A stretch of DNA of 64,000 nucleotides, taken from Micromussa lordhowensis (lineage: Eukaryota; Cnidaria; Anthozoa; Scleractinia; Lobophylliidae). Location of the stretch: NCBI GenBank assembly GCA_964020085.1, contig OZ026595.1, forward strand, positions 19,070,153-19,134,152, written 5' to 3'. A model generated the notes under the pieces. That model had not been told where the DNA came from. It was given only the letters and a program-made list of their open reading frames with translations, and did no database searches. Numbering within the stretch: position 1 is the stretch's first letter; each line of letters opens with the position of its first letter. Made by a program: the position numbers and the translations under genes. This document shows, piece after piece, positions 26,501 through 34,920 of the stretch.

Positions 26501-29500
26501 TGTATTATACTACGAAAACCGAACTAAAGCTAAGGACAGATTATAAACCCGGAGGCGATAAAGGAAATATCTACGATAATCCTTTTGGGCCAACTTAGAT
26601 GTCTACACCAATCCTACCCGGCTTTGAAACGTCAACAAAACACGTCACCAGTGTGAGGAATTTCAAGACGGATTAACTGTCTGTTGACATCAAGTCTGAC
26701 TCTCGTTTTACAGAGTTAAAAGATGTTTCTTCAAGCGGTTTCTATTAGAGGAACTTTCAAGTCCGTAATTGAGGTTAACCTCAGAGCTATTTGAATCTAT
26801 GCTCATCCAAAGAGCATTTAAATGTATTCGGCAAAAGTCGTCCCTTTCAGCTTTGCGGATGCGTTGGATTAAACCTGTCCGTGTATAGACTGATTTGAGA
26901 GATTAAGCGTTTCCTTCGGAAGTTTAGCATACATGCTGTGGTTTGCTGTAATGGCTAAATTTACAAATTACGTAGAACATAGATGATGTGAATTTGAAAT
27001 GCGTTGGAAACCATTTCCTATGAATGAGTATTAAAGGATAAGCTTCGATAGATCTATTAACTTTGATTTGGAGTGTATCTTACACGGACGACTTCATTAA
27101 AATGCATGTTGTCAGTGCCCACGCTAAGAAGCTTTTTGACGAACCTGGATGTTTTTCATAAATCCGAAAGGCGCTCTGTGAGGTGTTTGGCACAGTTGGG
27201 TCTCTTTGTTTGCCTTGTGTCTCTAGCCAATCTGTAAAGCAAACCAAATCTGCGAGCGGGCATAAACAAAGCTGACGTGCTTGTCTGTGAATCTGCGGTG
27301 ATGCGGTGTTGTTTTTCGTATCTCTACGGTTTCACGAATAGAAGACAAAGGAAATCTGTTGAGGTCGACATTCACTGCCCCCCATTCTTGTAAGGATTTT
27401 CGTAAGCTCCAACCAATGTTGAAATTTGCGGTGAACGGTAAGTTACACCCACCGAGAATTGTTTTCCTTTTTTTTAATTGTAGTTTTCTCATAATTTTTG
27501 GTTGCAATTTCGCGACGTTGTCTCAGGATCTCTCTCTGTCCCAGGAAAATATTTTGCTACACGGTAACATTGAAGCGTTCGGAAACGCTACCATTCTTAT
27601 GTTAGTGTTTTTCTCGCGGTATGACAAGAAACTGTCTCTTTCAAGAATAGAATGATAGGATTTGTTTTTTTCTGTGATTGTTTTGTAGAATAACACTATC
27701 AAATTCAGTGTGTGGCTAAATCGATTATGACTGACATCATCCATGTTCCTTGTTCATCGAGTGATGTTTTTATTACACATAACTTTTTGGACGCTTCCGC
27801 TCAAAACTTCGCATTGAAATATCGGTTTGACCGAAATACGTCTTTCAATTTTCGTTGTTGTCAGTTAAGTGTGAATGAAACAGGTGGCCATTTTCAATAT
27901 TGCCTTTGGTGATTGCCAAATTAACTGTCTGCTCACACGAAATGAATTTGTTTTGAGCAATACCTGAGTAAACCTCTCGATGATTACAAGCTCCTTGTAT
28001 TCCTTTTCTTGTGTTTTTTTTTTCAACGTTTAAATACCTTGAGCAAGCTGTCAGTTGTTATCTTAGTGACCTTTGTTAAGAAAAGCTAAAAAAGCCAAAA
28101 AGATTTAAAACTGCTACAATTTCTTCTTCCTTTATATTCAATGCCTAAATCTCAACAATAGAGAAAACGTAATAATAGCTCTGTACCGCACCATTATATC
28201 GTAGCAGTTTGTATCTTCTTAATTTAAAAACACTGTGTTTGCATATCGCAAAATTGATTTTTTTCCCCAAAATATCTATCTTAACTCTTGGTCGAACAAT
28301 TGATATTTTTGTCGCTCATCAGAATAAACATATAAAACTCAGACAAAATAGTTAGCAATTGTTTAATTTATTCACGCTCATGCTGTTATTGAAAACGAAA
28401 GAGATATCGGGCGTGGTTTTTCTCACGCCAAGTTGTTTGAGTTCATTTTCCCCTGATTTGAAAACAGTAATTGCAGTCCTTTTTGACTGTGTTCCATTTG
28501 TTAAAAACAAAGAAAACAGAGACAAGGAATTAGATATCCTTGCCCCCCCTTGAACGTTGCCATTACAAACGTGCCAAGGTTAAAACAAAGTAAATCTTAA
28601 ATTTCATGTTGAAGGTTGAAAAAAAAAAACCTTTCCTCCTTAGACTTGCAAGTTAGAACCACCACCACCACATTTAAGTCGTGATTAATTATGGTTTAAT
28701 CCACAGAGTTAAAAATTAGAATTATTTTGTAGAGCATAATAAATAAAGTAATGCTTGAATGGTAATACAATTGCATATTTCATCTAAATGAACGAAAGGA
28801 GAGGGCAATTCTTTTAAGAACTTATTTTTTCCAGTCGCCGTCACTGATTCGTTGTTTTTGTTATGTTTAGGAAATGCAAACACACAGTCCTCTTCCCAGA
28901 CCTCGCTTGCTCCTCGTGCCTTGCGGCGAGGCAGCAAAAAGAACGTGCTTGACGACCTCGCGTTTGATGAGGTCATGCGCGGTAAACGTCAAACGCTCGG
29001 TGACGGACACTTCGACGAAGTGGGAGTCTGGGTTCCAGCCTTAAAGTCTTCCCTCAGCGAGGAGTCGCTAAAGGAGTTGAATAGAGGAGACGGCAGCTTT
29101 GGCAAGAGTCTGCTGAAAGCGCAAGGTCTGTTTGCAAGGAAACGAAGAGAAGGCAGCGAATCGGACAAAGTTGCACCAGTTGTCAGTAAAAGTGGCCGCT
29201 TTGGGAACGAAAAACCCACTGATGTGAAGGGTAAGTTTATAGAGAATTTCTCGTCCTGTGACCTACCAAAATGATCAGGGAACGTAGAAATAATCATGTT
29301 CAAAGTTTCCTCTAATAAGGGACGCGATAACAAGGCTATTTCTCGAATTACCTGTAGCGTCTTTCTCAAAGCGAGTCTTGGTGTCTATCCTTTCATATTT
29401 CATTCACATGCAAACTAAACTTCAAGAGGCCTAGGTTAACACGGAAATGAGCTATTGAGTTTGTTAGTTTTTGAAGTCTCCGTACACAATTTACGCCTTA

Positions 29501-30029
29501 CTTAACCCTTCCAACTCCAATCTTCAAGGGTAAATTCTCCTGACGTATTGGCAAGTTTTGAGAATTTGGTAGTGAAGCTATTGGTTTTCTTTGTTACTGC
29601 CATTCGTCTGTTGATAATTTATCTATACTCTAAGGAGAAAGTCCATCTTGATCAGTCTTCAATATTGAAGGTTTGACTTCAAAATTCTGTTAACGTATTA
29701 TTCAGTGTAACCTTCCCAGCCAGCTCGATTTCTTGTTAGTATTATTTTCTTTTTATCAATGTTATTCTTTTGCTACATTTTTTCAATGACAATTTTGAAT
29801 TTTCTTTTATAGGGTTTGAATAGAAAAACAGTTTCGTTATTTGATTAACTAACTGAACTCCTTCTGTTAAACAGCATGACTGAATTAATTCTTTATTGGA
29901 TAACACAAAGTGGAGCAACGATTGTTTTGTGGGAAGTTTGTTTGAAGCTCGTTAAAAACTCGTTCCATTGATTTGATACAATTAAAGTCGTTCAGGAATG
30001 CAGTCAAACTCATATTCTTTTAAATAAAT

Positions 30030-30065
<36 letters not shown>

Positions 30066-32789
30066 TTCGGTGGGGGTATTACAAGATAATTTGGGTTTAC
30101 CAACTGAGTTGATAATGTGAATTGGCCACCGTAAAGAGATTCGAAAGCTGACGTTTCGAGTGTTAGCGAAGCGGAGCGAATCCTCGTTCCGACGAAGGGC
30201 TTCACACTCGAAACGTCAGCTTTCGAATCTCTGTACGGTGACCAATTCACATTATCAACTTAGTTGATCAAGCCAAATTATCTCATATTCTTTTAGGCTT
30301 AGAGGAGCTTGATTAAAGTTCACGTGTTTACAGGCTTCCGTTTGGGGACAGGTGCTCTTTGCACTTAAATTCGTTATTCTAATTCGTTCTGTGAATGTTG
30401 AAACAGATAACTGTCACTCTTCTTTCTATTGTTTCTCCCAATCAACCTGTCATATTTACGCTTGGCATTAGCCTTGCCCGAATTTTCTGGGTGTTTTATT
30501 CAGTTTACCTGCATGGTATCCAAGGAGAAGGGTTTACCTGTCGTTTATTCCACGAAACTTCGGAATCAACAAAGGCAAGGTTTCAGTTGGATTTTTCTTT
30601 CGTTCACACTTGGTTTTTAACGTTTGTGTCCTTTGCGTTGCTATGACCGTTAATTAGCTTTTTTGTATAATATTTAACTTAGAAGAAATTGCCGTGTTTT
30701 GTTTTTAGTTTATACGTTGTGTGGAACTTGCTTTTATTGTGCTTAAGATCATCAAATTTTGTTACAAGTCACAGAGGCAATTAGCTTTTTAAATTCCGAA
30801 GCTTCGAGTCAAGTAACTTTAATACTGTTAAACCCATCAAATTAATTTCCACTCTCTCCTTGCACCTGTCTTGCGATCTTGTCATTTGCAACCAGTTTTT
30901 CACTTTGCGATGTATGTTGTTCTGCAGACTTCTTCGAGTTGATCAGTCGTGTCCAGGCCAACAGGATGGATGACCAAAGAGGCGAACTCAAAGGAAACTT
31001 GGAGCTGCCAGATTTCCTCAAAATCCCGGCGAGCAACAAGTCAGCTCAAGGCAACGACGATTTCAAGGTTCCTTATGCGCCGCCGCCTCAAGGCTTCAGA
31101 ACTGGAGACAGGAACGTCACAAGGCCTGCCTTGAAGAAAACGTTTTCCACACCGGTCAGTCAAGCTCCCGAGAAAATGGACTTGATGCAGGAGCTGGCAT
31201 CGAAGTTATCCAAGAGAACCGAGCCGACGAAGAACAATTCTTCGCCTAAGGAGAAGGTTGAGCGACGACACATCGAACAAAACGAAATGTTGTTGGACTA
31301 CAATTTTAACTCGAGACCCCAACCTGCGCAGCAAGAGCAAACTTCCCATGCTGTTGTTAACGTACAGGAAAGACAAAAACGTACACAGAGACCGAGATCT
31401 TGTACCGACGCAACCGTGTACACGGTAGATACGGCGCACGGGATGCGGGTTGAAACGGGAAATCGCCCGCAGCCTGTCGCTGATGCGGAACCTCGTAAGC
31501 ACGTTCATCCTTCAATACGGCCACAAGCATCGCAACCTGTCACGGTAAATAGCTTGCGTGGAATGCATTACGCTACTAATCCGCGCCGGAACATGACCGA
31601 TCATGCAATGTATCATCGTCCTAACAATGCGGCCAGTGCCAAACCACAGACTGTTGCGAGGATTTCGTCCAAATCATCTCAGAATCTCAGAGACACCACG
31701 CCCGCGATTTACGACGTGAAACCGGGTTCGAATCAAGAAGGAATGGGGATTAAAGGAACCGATGATCATTCGGTGAAAAATTCAACTGCCCCTGTAGATA
31801 TTCCTGCGCGAAGGCTCGTGTCGGCCTACAGTTTGCCTGAAGTAAATTCTCAGAGAGCTGAAGTTCACATTCCGTTTGCTGGGGGACCCCCTCCTGTTCC
31901 TCAAAGGACAGTTTCCTATATGGAAAGACGACCCCGACCTAAACCAATCACTAATCCAGAAGAGCTCTTAGCAGGACTGGAAACCACTTCGGTGGCGCGT
32001 TCGAATGAGTGTTCGTCTGACAGAGTGGAATCACCACCCCACCAAGACATGATGAAACGAGTGGGTAGTCCGCTTCCTCCCCCTCCCACCCCTCCCTCAG
32101 GATCAATGTTTGACCTGCAAATCGCCGACTTCTCTCCGCCTCCGTCGATATGTGAATCCCCTGAAAAAACCTCTCACCCGCCTGAATATCGGGACTCTTC
32201 AAGCTTCGCGCAGTCTTCTTCTTCCCAGACTGGTTCGTCGTTCCCGAATAGCACCACGTCTCAAACTAGAACAAACAGTGGAAGTGTACCAAATTATACT
32301 GGTCCCGTAGCGTATGTGAACATGCCAGGCAAGGATGTTCAAAGACAACGGACCAGCGACAACAGAACATTGAGCTATACTAAAGTGCAGATCACGCCGC
32401 ACGTTAGAATAAGCAATGTGAACGGGCCCACTTCGACACTCTCGACCCAGCGTGTACGGAGTGAGGACCGTGTGGACACGTCTGCGCAGGTCCAAACTCC
32501 TGGCTCTGGCACGCCAACTGTTTCGAACTTGAACAAAACGGTCACGCCACCGTCGACTAATGAACGGACGCTTGTCGAGGAATCTCCTTTGGAGCATGCC
32601 ACTCCCAGCACGGGTCACAAACCGTCAATGGATAACACAGCTAAACGTCTGATACACAACACGGGGAGTGTTCCAAGAACACGGAACGCTGATCCGGAGA
32701 AACGGCGAAGTCGACAAGATGGCGAGAGGCCAAAGCTTGATCCTTACGTTACCTACGAAAAGGAGGACTTGAGAATTACGTTTGTATAA
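3295..32789 (+). CDS. RGS12: RGS12/RGS14-type regulator of G-protein signalling (whole gene)
   Basis: Multidomain scaffold that speeds GTP hydrolysis on Gi/o alpha subunits, binds GDP-bound G-alpha through GoLoco, and binds Ras-type GTPases through tandem RBDs. Coding exons followed in phase: 3295-5124, 10080-10101, 12149-12333, 13369-13455, 17896-18042, 18583-18735, 20012-20092, 21030-21123, (optional 22435-22452), 22910-23001, 23908-24096, 24566-24648, 25072-25195, 25624-25714, 28871-29230, 30928-32789. All junctions are GT-AG and the frame stays open for about 1799 residues (1805 with the optional exon). Domain order is PDZ (about 15-93), PTB (225-380), RGS (658-783), RBD1 (910-985), RBD2 (990-1055), GoLoco (1180-1202). 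This order, PDZ and PTB included, is that of vertebrate RGS12; RGS14 lacks PDZ and PTB. The protein is longer than human RGS12 mainly because of its C-terminal tail. Exon edges are my own reading without RNA evidence. Confidence 0.9.
5728..5856. repeat. Foldback repeat, about 129 bp
   Basis: Arms containing GGATCAGTGATCC and GGTGCATCAAAGAA on the left are matched by TTCTTTTGATGCACC and GGATCTCTGATCC on the right, about 80% paired by eye, around a short centre. The flanking text (ATTCCTTTGGGATGAT) looks like part of the same family. Probably a non-autonomous DNA element. Confidence 0.6.
7418..7518. mobile_element. 101-bp MITE with TTAA ends
   Basis: It begins TTAACCCTTTACT and ends AGTAAAGGGTTAA, a perfect 13-bp terminal inverted repeat whose outer four bases are TTAA at both ends. 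That fits a TTAA target duplication of piggyBac type. I recognise this as a very common coral repeat (from memory). No coding capacity. Confidence 0.75.
9686..9850. mobile_element. Partial Tc1/mariner-like MITE end
   Basis: The start, CAGTGGGATCGCGATTTCTC, closely resembles the left end of the more complete copy at 59709-59882 (GTGGAATCCCGATTTCTCGA), and the interiors can be followed together (stretches on cropped 'TTTTCTCCC' and 'AATTTTAC'). The right terminus is not recognisable, so this copy is truncated or decayed. Confidence 0.5.
9876..9944. repeat. Inverted repeat, 69 bp
   Basis: Arms CTACAAGGGAATGTTCA and TGAACATTCCCTTGTAG are perfect, with further partial pairing outwards (CAATCA...TGATTG), around an AT-rich loop. 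It may be a small foldback element. Confidence 0.6.
10080..10101 (+). CDS. RGS12: RGS12 22-nt microexon
   Basis: Exon 1 ends on a full codon, yet the next long exon (12149) only reads open if one extra base precedes it; joined directly it meets a stop at once. A 22-base segment flanked by CTTCCAG and GTAAGT supplies seven codons (SLAHSDI) plus the needed base, restoring the frame. The polypyrimidine tract before it is good. The position lies in the linker just before the RGS domain. Phase bookkeeping supports it, but RNA reads would be needed to prove it. Confidence 0.75.
10725..11960. repeat. Degenerate tandem array of about 60-bp units
   Basis: Units built around the alternating cores GTGAAATCAACAT and AACTGTTTCT recur through this intron from about 10725 to 11960, each roughly 60 bases and strongly diverged. 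The array is split by the TA-flanked element at 10775-11246, after which the units resume. A local duplication gives a strong hairpin near 11318-11368 (ACATGTTGATTTGACA and its complement). Confidence 0.7.
10775..11246. mobile_element. Tc1/mariner-type non-autonomous element, 472 bp
   Basis: Left end CAGTCGAACCCCCGG and right end CGGGAGGTTCGACTG form a terminal inverted repeat with one clear mismatch region, and each is flanked by TA (10773-10774 and 11247-11248), the target duplication typical of Tc1/mariner. The inside repeats 'AAGCGACCACCTC'-like motifs in both orientations and has no transposase frame. It sits inside an older tandem array. Confidence 0.8.
12149..18735 (+). CDS. RGS12: RGS12 exons 3-6: RGS domain
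   Basis: Four exons (12149-12333, 13369-13455, 17896-18042, 18583-18735) encode residues 618-808. The RGS box starts at about [15 protein letters not shown] (residue 660), continues [15 protein letters not shown] across the next exon and closes with [16 protein letters not shown]. Hallmarks of the family are all present: the ENI.FW helix, the central helix region with NIDSSA, and the DSYPRFLKS segment that contacts the G-alpha switch. The RGS domain stabilises the transition state of GTP hydrolysis. Intron phases are 0 throughout this block after the first exon. The 4.4-kb intron 13456-17895 is full of fossil transposons, listed separately. Confidence 0.92.
12471..13105. mobile_element. 635-bp TTAA-ended DNA element
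   Basis: The left end reads TTAAGGACGTTCACGC and the right end GCGCGAACGTCCTTAA, an inverted repeat of about 16 bp with one or two mismatches. TTAA at both extremes suggests a TTAA target duplication, as left by piggyBac-type transposases. Internal segments (GGTGACCCC, TCTATCGACT) also occur in two copies. There is no transposase frame, so the element is non-autonomous. Confidence 0.75.
13590..13845. mobile_element. Palindrome-headed MITE, copy 1
   Basis: A head that folds on itself (CAATTATTC...GGAATAATTG, with GCCAACAAG and GTTGGCTAT inside) is followed by about 150 bases ending near TGCATTATCCAATGATTCAG. The same head and tail recur at 17089-17384, so the two are copies of one family. This copy is the more diverged. 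Confidence 0.7.
14004..14805 (+). pseudogene. Broken KIAA1958/ZMYM-like DUF3504 gene (Crypton-type recombinase relative)
   Basis: From ATG 14004 the frame reads [19 protein letters not shown] and continues to WGTSVLK. A 128-base GT-AG intron (14125-14252) follows, and then DWLS and [20 protein letters not shown]. Further on come [38 protein letters not shown] and [16 protein letters not shown] recognise this from memory as the cnidarian KIAA1958-like/DUF3504 family, which derives from Crypton tyrosine recombinases. It is dead: a stop at 14264-14266, a frameshift near 14395-14410 and another stop near 14681, and the C-terminal catalytic part is missing. It lies inside an RGS12 intron, same strand as the host. 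Confidence 0.75.
14893..15068. mobile_element. Long foldback element, 176 bp
   Basis: Arms of about 80 bases pair with few mismatches: GTTAACGCACTCG at the left against CGAGTGCGTTAAC at the right, then GAATTATCGGGATTTACCTG against CAGGTAAATCCCGATAATTC, and ACTCGTTCTCTAACAATGAA against its near complement. It directly follows the broken DUF3504 gene. Confidence 0.85.
15223..16130. repeat. GGAATTCC-rich repeat mosaic
   Basis: Blocks with repeated 'TTGGAATTCC', 'GGAATTTC' and G-runs (a run of about 16 G at 16074-16089) occur at 15223-15400 and 15965-16130. The left edge GGGTGATTCCAGAAAATAT is matched by its reverse complement at about 16966-16985, so these are pieces of one inverted-repeat family broken up by later insertions. 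The G-rich runs may collapse in assembly. Confidence 0.5.
16440..16805 (+). pseudogene. Fossil RecQ-like helicase fragment
   Basis: Conceptual plus-strand reading gives [20 protein letters not shown] followed by VLPT, i.e. the Q-motif neighbourhood and the lead-in to the Walker A motif of a superfamily 2 RecQ-type helicase. After a frame change, [20 protein letters not shown] and [15 protein letters not shown] match the motif Ia region. The GxGKS/T of Walker A is lost (TARGTVKYQ instead), so no active product is possible. Such RecQ-like genes are multicopy in coral genomes (from memory). A second scrap lies at 44838-44955. Confidence 0.7.
17089..17384. mobile_element. Palindrome-headed MITE, copy 2
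   Basis: The head 17089-17201 is a well preserved palindrome (CAATTATTCCATGAGCGCG at left, CGCGAGTGGAATAATTG at right, GGCGCGTAGCGCC at the centre). The tail ends near TGCATTATCCAATGATACAG. Same family as 13590-13845. Confidence 0.8.
18900..19440 (+). pseudogene. Retroelement 3' remnant (LINE/Penelope-like)
   Basis: A plus-strand reading gives [20 protein letters not shown] followed by [11 protein letters not shown] and a stop. The 'KIKEAIHI...PSLN' signature is typical of the C-terminus of Penelope-like and some LINE polyproteins in animals (from memory). Downstream text with CTGAAGATGGCAGGAGAATC and TTTGGGCTAAAAAGTTTTGT looks like the usual 3' end. There is no reverse-transcriptase domain. 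The family call is tentative. Confidence 0.45.
20012..23001 (+). CDS. RGS12: RGS12 exons 7-9: Ser-rich linker
   Basis: Exons 20012-20092, 21030-21123 and 22910-23001 encode residues 809-897 between the RGS domain and the RBDs. The first gives [20 protein letters not shown]. The second gives [15 protein letters not shown] and ends RKKSFLPWK, which resembles the 'KGAFFSWSR' basic-aromatic segment of vertebrate RGS12. The third gives [20 protein letters not shown]. Phase requires the second exon to start at 21030 (after TGTTTAG) and end with one base, which fits exactly; the longer open frame starting at 21022 is a different, wrong frame. Conservation in this region is low apart from the FLPW patch. 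Confidence 0.75.
20138..20483. mobile_element. MITE with 28-bp terminal inverted repeats
   Basis: Left end GGGCCGTTCCATTTTATATC and right end GATATTAAATGGAATGGCCC are inverted and nearly identical. The inside has several 'TTTCTGAGGGG'-type short repeats. It starts 46 bases after the donor of the preceding RGS12 exon. Confidence 0.75.
20764..20990. mobile_element. GGGCCGGGTTGTT MITE, copy 1 (right end decayed)
   Basis: It begins GGGCCGGGTTGTTCAAGGCC and runs through 'TTAAGCTAACCCAGG', 'TTTTCTG/TCCTGTTTATATTGTTTG' and 'TTTTAATCCTGGGTTA' in the same order as the intact copy at 61431-61672. The right end is no longer recognisable. It stops about 40 bases before the acceptor of the exon at 21030. 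Confidence 0.7.
22435..22452 (+). CDS. RGS12: Possible 18-nt cassette microexon of RGS12
   Basis: A pyrimidine-rich tract ending TTTTGCAG is followed by 18 bases and then GTCAGT. The segment preserves phase 1 at both sides and would insert six residues (GKHVRK) into the basic linker before DRSFGS. It can be skipped without changing frame, so it could be an alternative exon. It may also be chance: only splice-site appearance and phase support it. Confidence 0.45.
23908..25714 (+). CDS. RGS12: RGS12 exons 10-13: tandem Ras-binding domains
   Basis: Exons 23908-24096, 24566-24648, 25072-25195 and 25624-25714 encode residues 898-1060. RBD1 starts [20 protein letters not shown] and ends at EHRTLFR, containing the ubiquitin-like VFLGGGDK turn seen in RGS12/RGS14. 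RBD2 starts at [20 protein letters not shown] and ends near HNHVVIET. In vertebrates this pair binds activated Ras and Raf, letting the scaffold organise MAPK signalling downstream of receptors. All splice sites are GT-AG and phases agree (0, 2, 0, 1). Confidence 0.9.
25715..28870 (+). other. RGS12 intron (3.2 kb), no structure recognised
   Basis: I found no terminal inverted repeats, tandem arrays or coding segments that I could support. Short open frames on both strands have no protein character. A small repeat-like pair occurs at 26050-26095 (GTTTATCC...GGATAAAC). Confidence 0.5.
28871..29230 (+). CDS. RGS12: RGS12 exon 14: linker between RBDs and GoLoco
   Basis: It encodes residues 1061-1179. 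The centre reads [20 protein letters not shown], followed by basic and Ser-rich text. It begins with two bases that complete the split glycine codon and ends with one base of the split aspartate that opens the GoLoco motif. I recognise no domain in it; the short acidic helix-like stretch [10 protein letters not shown] could be a docking motif. Confidence 0.85.
30023..30281. mobile_element. Foldback repeat with 14-bp target-site duplication, copy 1
   Basis: The 14-base direct repeat CTCATATTCTTTTA occurs at 30009-30022 and 30282-30295, exactly flanking the element. The inside folds: GTAAAGAGATTCGAAAGCTG and CAGCTTTCGAATCTCTGTAC, with TTGATAATGTGAATTGG against its complement. The outer segment GAAACTGTGGTGCTGC...TATTACAAGATAATTT is shared with the copy at 57286-57705. 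The duplication length suggests target-primed reverse transcription, with the element reading on the minus strand (tail TTTATTTATTT). Confidence 0.8.
30928..32789 (+). CDS. RGS12: RGS12 last exon: GoLoco motif and disordered tail
   Basis: It opens with the GoLoco motif [20 protein letters not shown] (residues 1180-1199); the Asp-Gln-Arg triad (1195-1197) whose arginine reaches the GDP phosphate on G-alpha-i is intact. [10 protein letters not shown] follows, as in vertebrate RGS12. The next 590 residues are Pro/Ser/Thr-rich and probably disordered, with proline runs ([21 protein letters not shown]) that could bind SH3 or WW domains. The chain ends in ITFV, which fits a class I PDZ ligand. The exon is uninterrupted to the TAA at 32787-32789. 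The upstream ATG-led frame from 30879 is intronic; the acceptor is TTCTGCAG at 30927. Confidence 0.92.
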
Positions 32790-33298
32790 CGATTCCCTTA
32801 CTAGGAAATAACTGTAATTTTGTGTCCCCCGGTCCCTTGGATCGATGTAATTTTTTTCAGTTTTGCTCAATTTTATTATTGTGATTTGTTACGTATTTTA
32901 CTTGAGTTAAGTGCTTGTTTTTAGAAAAACCGTGTTCAAATGCAATACAACTTTGAACTTTATTGAAAGTGATCTTCACAGTGGCGGTGGCGCAAAAGAA
33001 AGCCCAGAAATCGTCAGGGTCGGCCAAAATGGATTTTCAATTTTTAGCGTATCAGATATTTAGTAGTATAGGGAGGGGGGTGAGAGGGGTGTGGGAAGGT
33101 GGGAGAGTGGGAGGGGGTGAAAAAAGAACAATGACAGGTACATGTTATACTTGTTATATCATATTGTGCATATATAGTATAGAGGATATGTGTTGAAGTT
33201 GAACCCCGCTTTGAGGCCACGCTGTTTTTCTGGCCACATTTGGTTCCCCCAACGATGGATTGGACCCCATTTGGCGATGACCCGTTGATTACCGAAAT

Positions 33299-33433
33299 GG
33301 TCAGTTCTCTCTATGAGACGTGCCTGCTATGAATCATGGTAGTTGTATTCATCATCTTGGACTGGTTATTTGTTTTGGTGAATAAACCTACCATGATGCC
33401 CTGCAGGCGCGTCTCATAGAGGGAATTGTCCAT
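33299..33433. repeat. Inverted repeat downstream of RGS12
   Basis: Left GTCAGTTCTCTCTATGAGAC and right GTCTCATAGAGGGAATTGTC are inverted copies with few mismatches, with a second inner pair (ATCATGGTAG / CTACCATGAT). It contains the first AATAAA after the RGS12 stop codon (33381-33386). Confidence 0.65.
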
Positions 33434-34880
33434 CATCACAGTAACCTCTGATCGTGTCTTGTCGATCGTTTCACTCACGAACGTTTAACCTGACGAAAGT
33501 GCTGGCGTGGGGTAGGACGGGGATATCTTCAACTAGCGTCTTGAACTAGCGTCCCATCCGTGAACCGGGTGGGGTGGGGTATGGCGAGCTAGAAGCTTCT
33601 TGACATATACAGGCATATAACATATTTTGAAAACCTGCTGATTTTCTTTTTTACTTTCAGTGAATTACCTAGTCTGTTTTCAATCTATCTATATCGGCCG
33701 TTTATTAAAGTGCTGGAGATTTGTTTTGATTTAAGGCAATTTTGTACATTGGTTAATTGGTTTCCACTATTAAGATCACTTTCAATAGTGTCCATGTATA
33801 TAGTTAATCTAAAAAAAAATGGCATTTTATGTATTTTTTGAACAAGGAACATGAATTCCAATTTTTGTAGTTACTGTAATTGTTTATGAAACACTTCAAT
33901 AACGGTTAGTGTATGTTTATATTTGAAAGTCACAAATCTATTTATGATGTAATTCTTACAGTTTGCTGTTTCTGTGAAAAGGTATTAATGCGGTAGAATG
34001 TAGGTTTGTTTATTATTGTATTGGACATCTGGAATGTCTTGCAGCCGTTGTTTGGCTGGTCAAGCAACTCCTCTCTCCCACTGGTAGATAGAAACGTTAC
34101 GTGACACAGGAAAAAACATTCCATGAAAGTCACGCTCGGTTTTTTGTAACCGCGTGAATTTTCTTTGGATAGCCTTTCACTTGATTTCCTTTATACTAGT
34201 AATGGGTCACTACCTATTTATGACGTTGTTTACATAGCATTTTTTTAAAGCCATATTTAGTTTCACAGGACAGACAACTGATGTATAGTTTTGTACTAAA
34301 GAAGAATGTTATATTAATTATGAAATACAAGGTGTGGAAATGTAATAACGTTGTACACGTTCTGTTACCAAGAGAATTCTCAAAATAATTATATCCTGTG
34401 TATTTACTTCGTTGCTCATCATAACTCTTTGCCACTTTATACGGCCTTTTCGGCTGTCACGAACACTACCCAGGGGATGCGTGATGAAGGTGTTTGTCAC
34501 GCAGCTGGTTAAAAAGTGCGACTAGTACTTGTGTACTAGTAACGGAAATTTGTAGGAACTAATTTTATTTAAGAAACGGACATTACTTAGTAAGGGACGA
34601 GAGAGAAATTTTCAACGAGTCAAGGTAAATTGTTTGGAGCAGGCAGACCGAAGTTATTCAAGCCTACAGCGATACTATCAACTAAATGAACGGACAATAT
34701 AATTTGCTTTATGATTCAGCTTATGACAGTTGTCTTAGGTAGTGAAATATGTAGCCGGGGAAGGGAAGTTCATGAGAAAGTTTCACTAAGAGTTTTTGTA
34801 TGGGCGTATCTTTTGAAAGTACGTGCCAAAATTAACCGGTAGATTCAATTCATTGATCATGATCTTTATTGGTATTTGGT
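33434..34880. other. Intergenic region between RGS12 and H2B
   Basis: It may include part of the RGS12 3' UTR. No gene or strong repeat was recognised. Confidence 0.5.
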
Positions 34881-34896
34881 GGCTCTTAAAAGAGCC
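34881..34896 (-). terminator. Histone 3' stem-loop (H2B)
   Basis: On the minus strand GGCTCTTTTAAGAGCC, a perfect six-bp stem with four-base loop, is followed by ACCA, 24 bases past the H2B stop. SLBP binds this structure. The purine-rich downstream stretch (CAATAAAGATC) may be the U7 snRNA site. Confidence 0.95.
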
Positions 34897-34920
34897 GTTT
34901 GTTTGTTTTCGCTTCACTTT

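Noticed and set aside
28989..29369. 126-residue minus-strand open frame
   Set aside because: Antisense shadow of RGS12 exon 28871-29230.
32199..32618. 139-residue minus-strand open frame
   Set aside because: Antisense shadow of the last RGS12 exon; Arg-rich composition reflects codon bias of the real strand.
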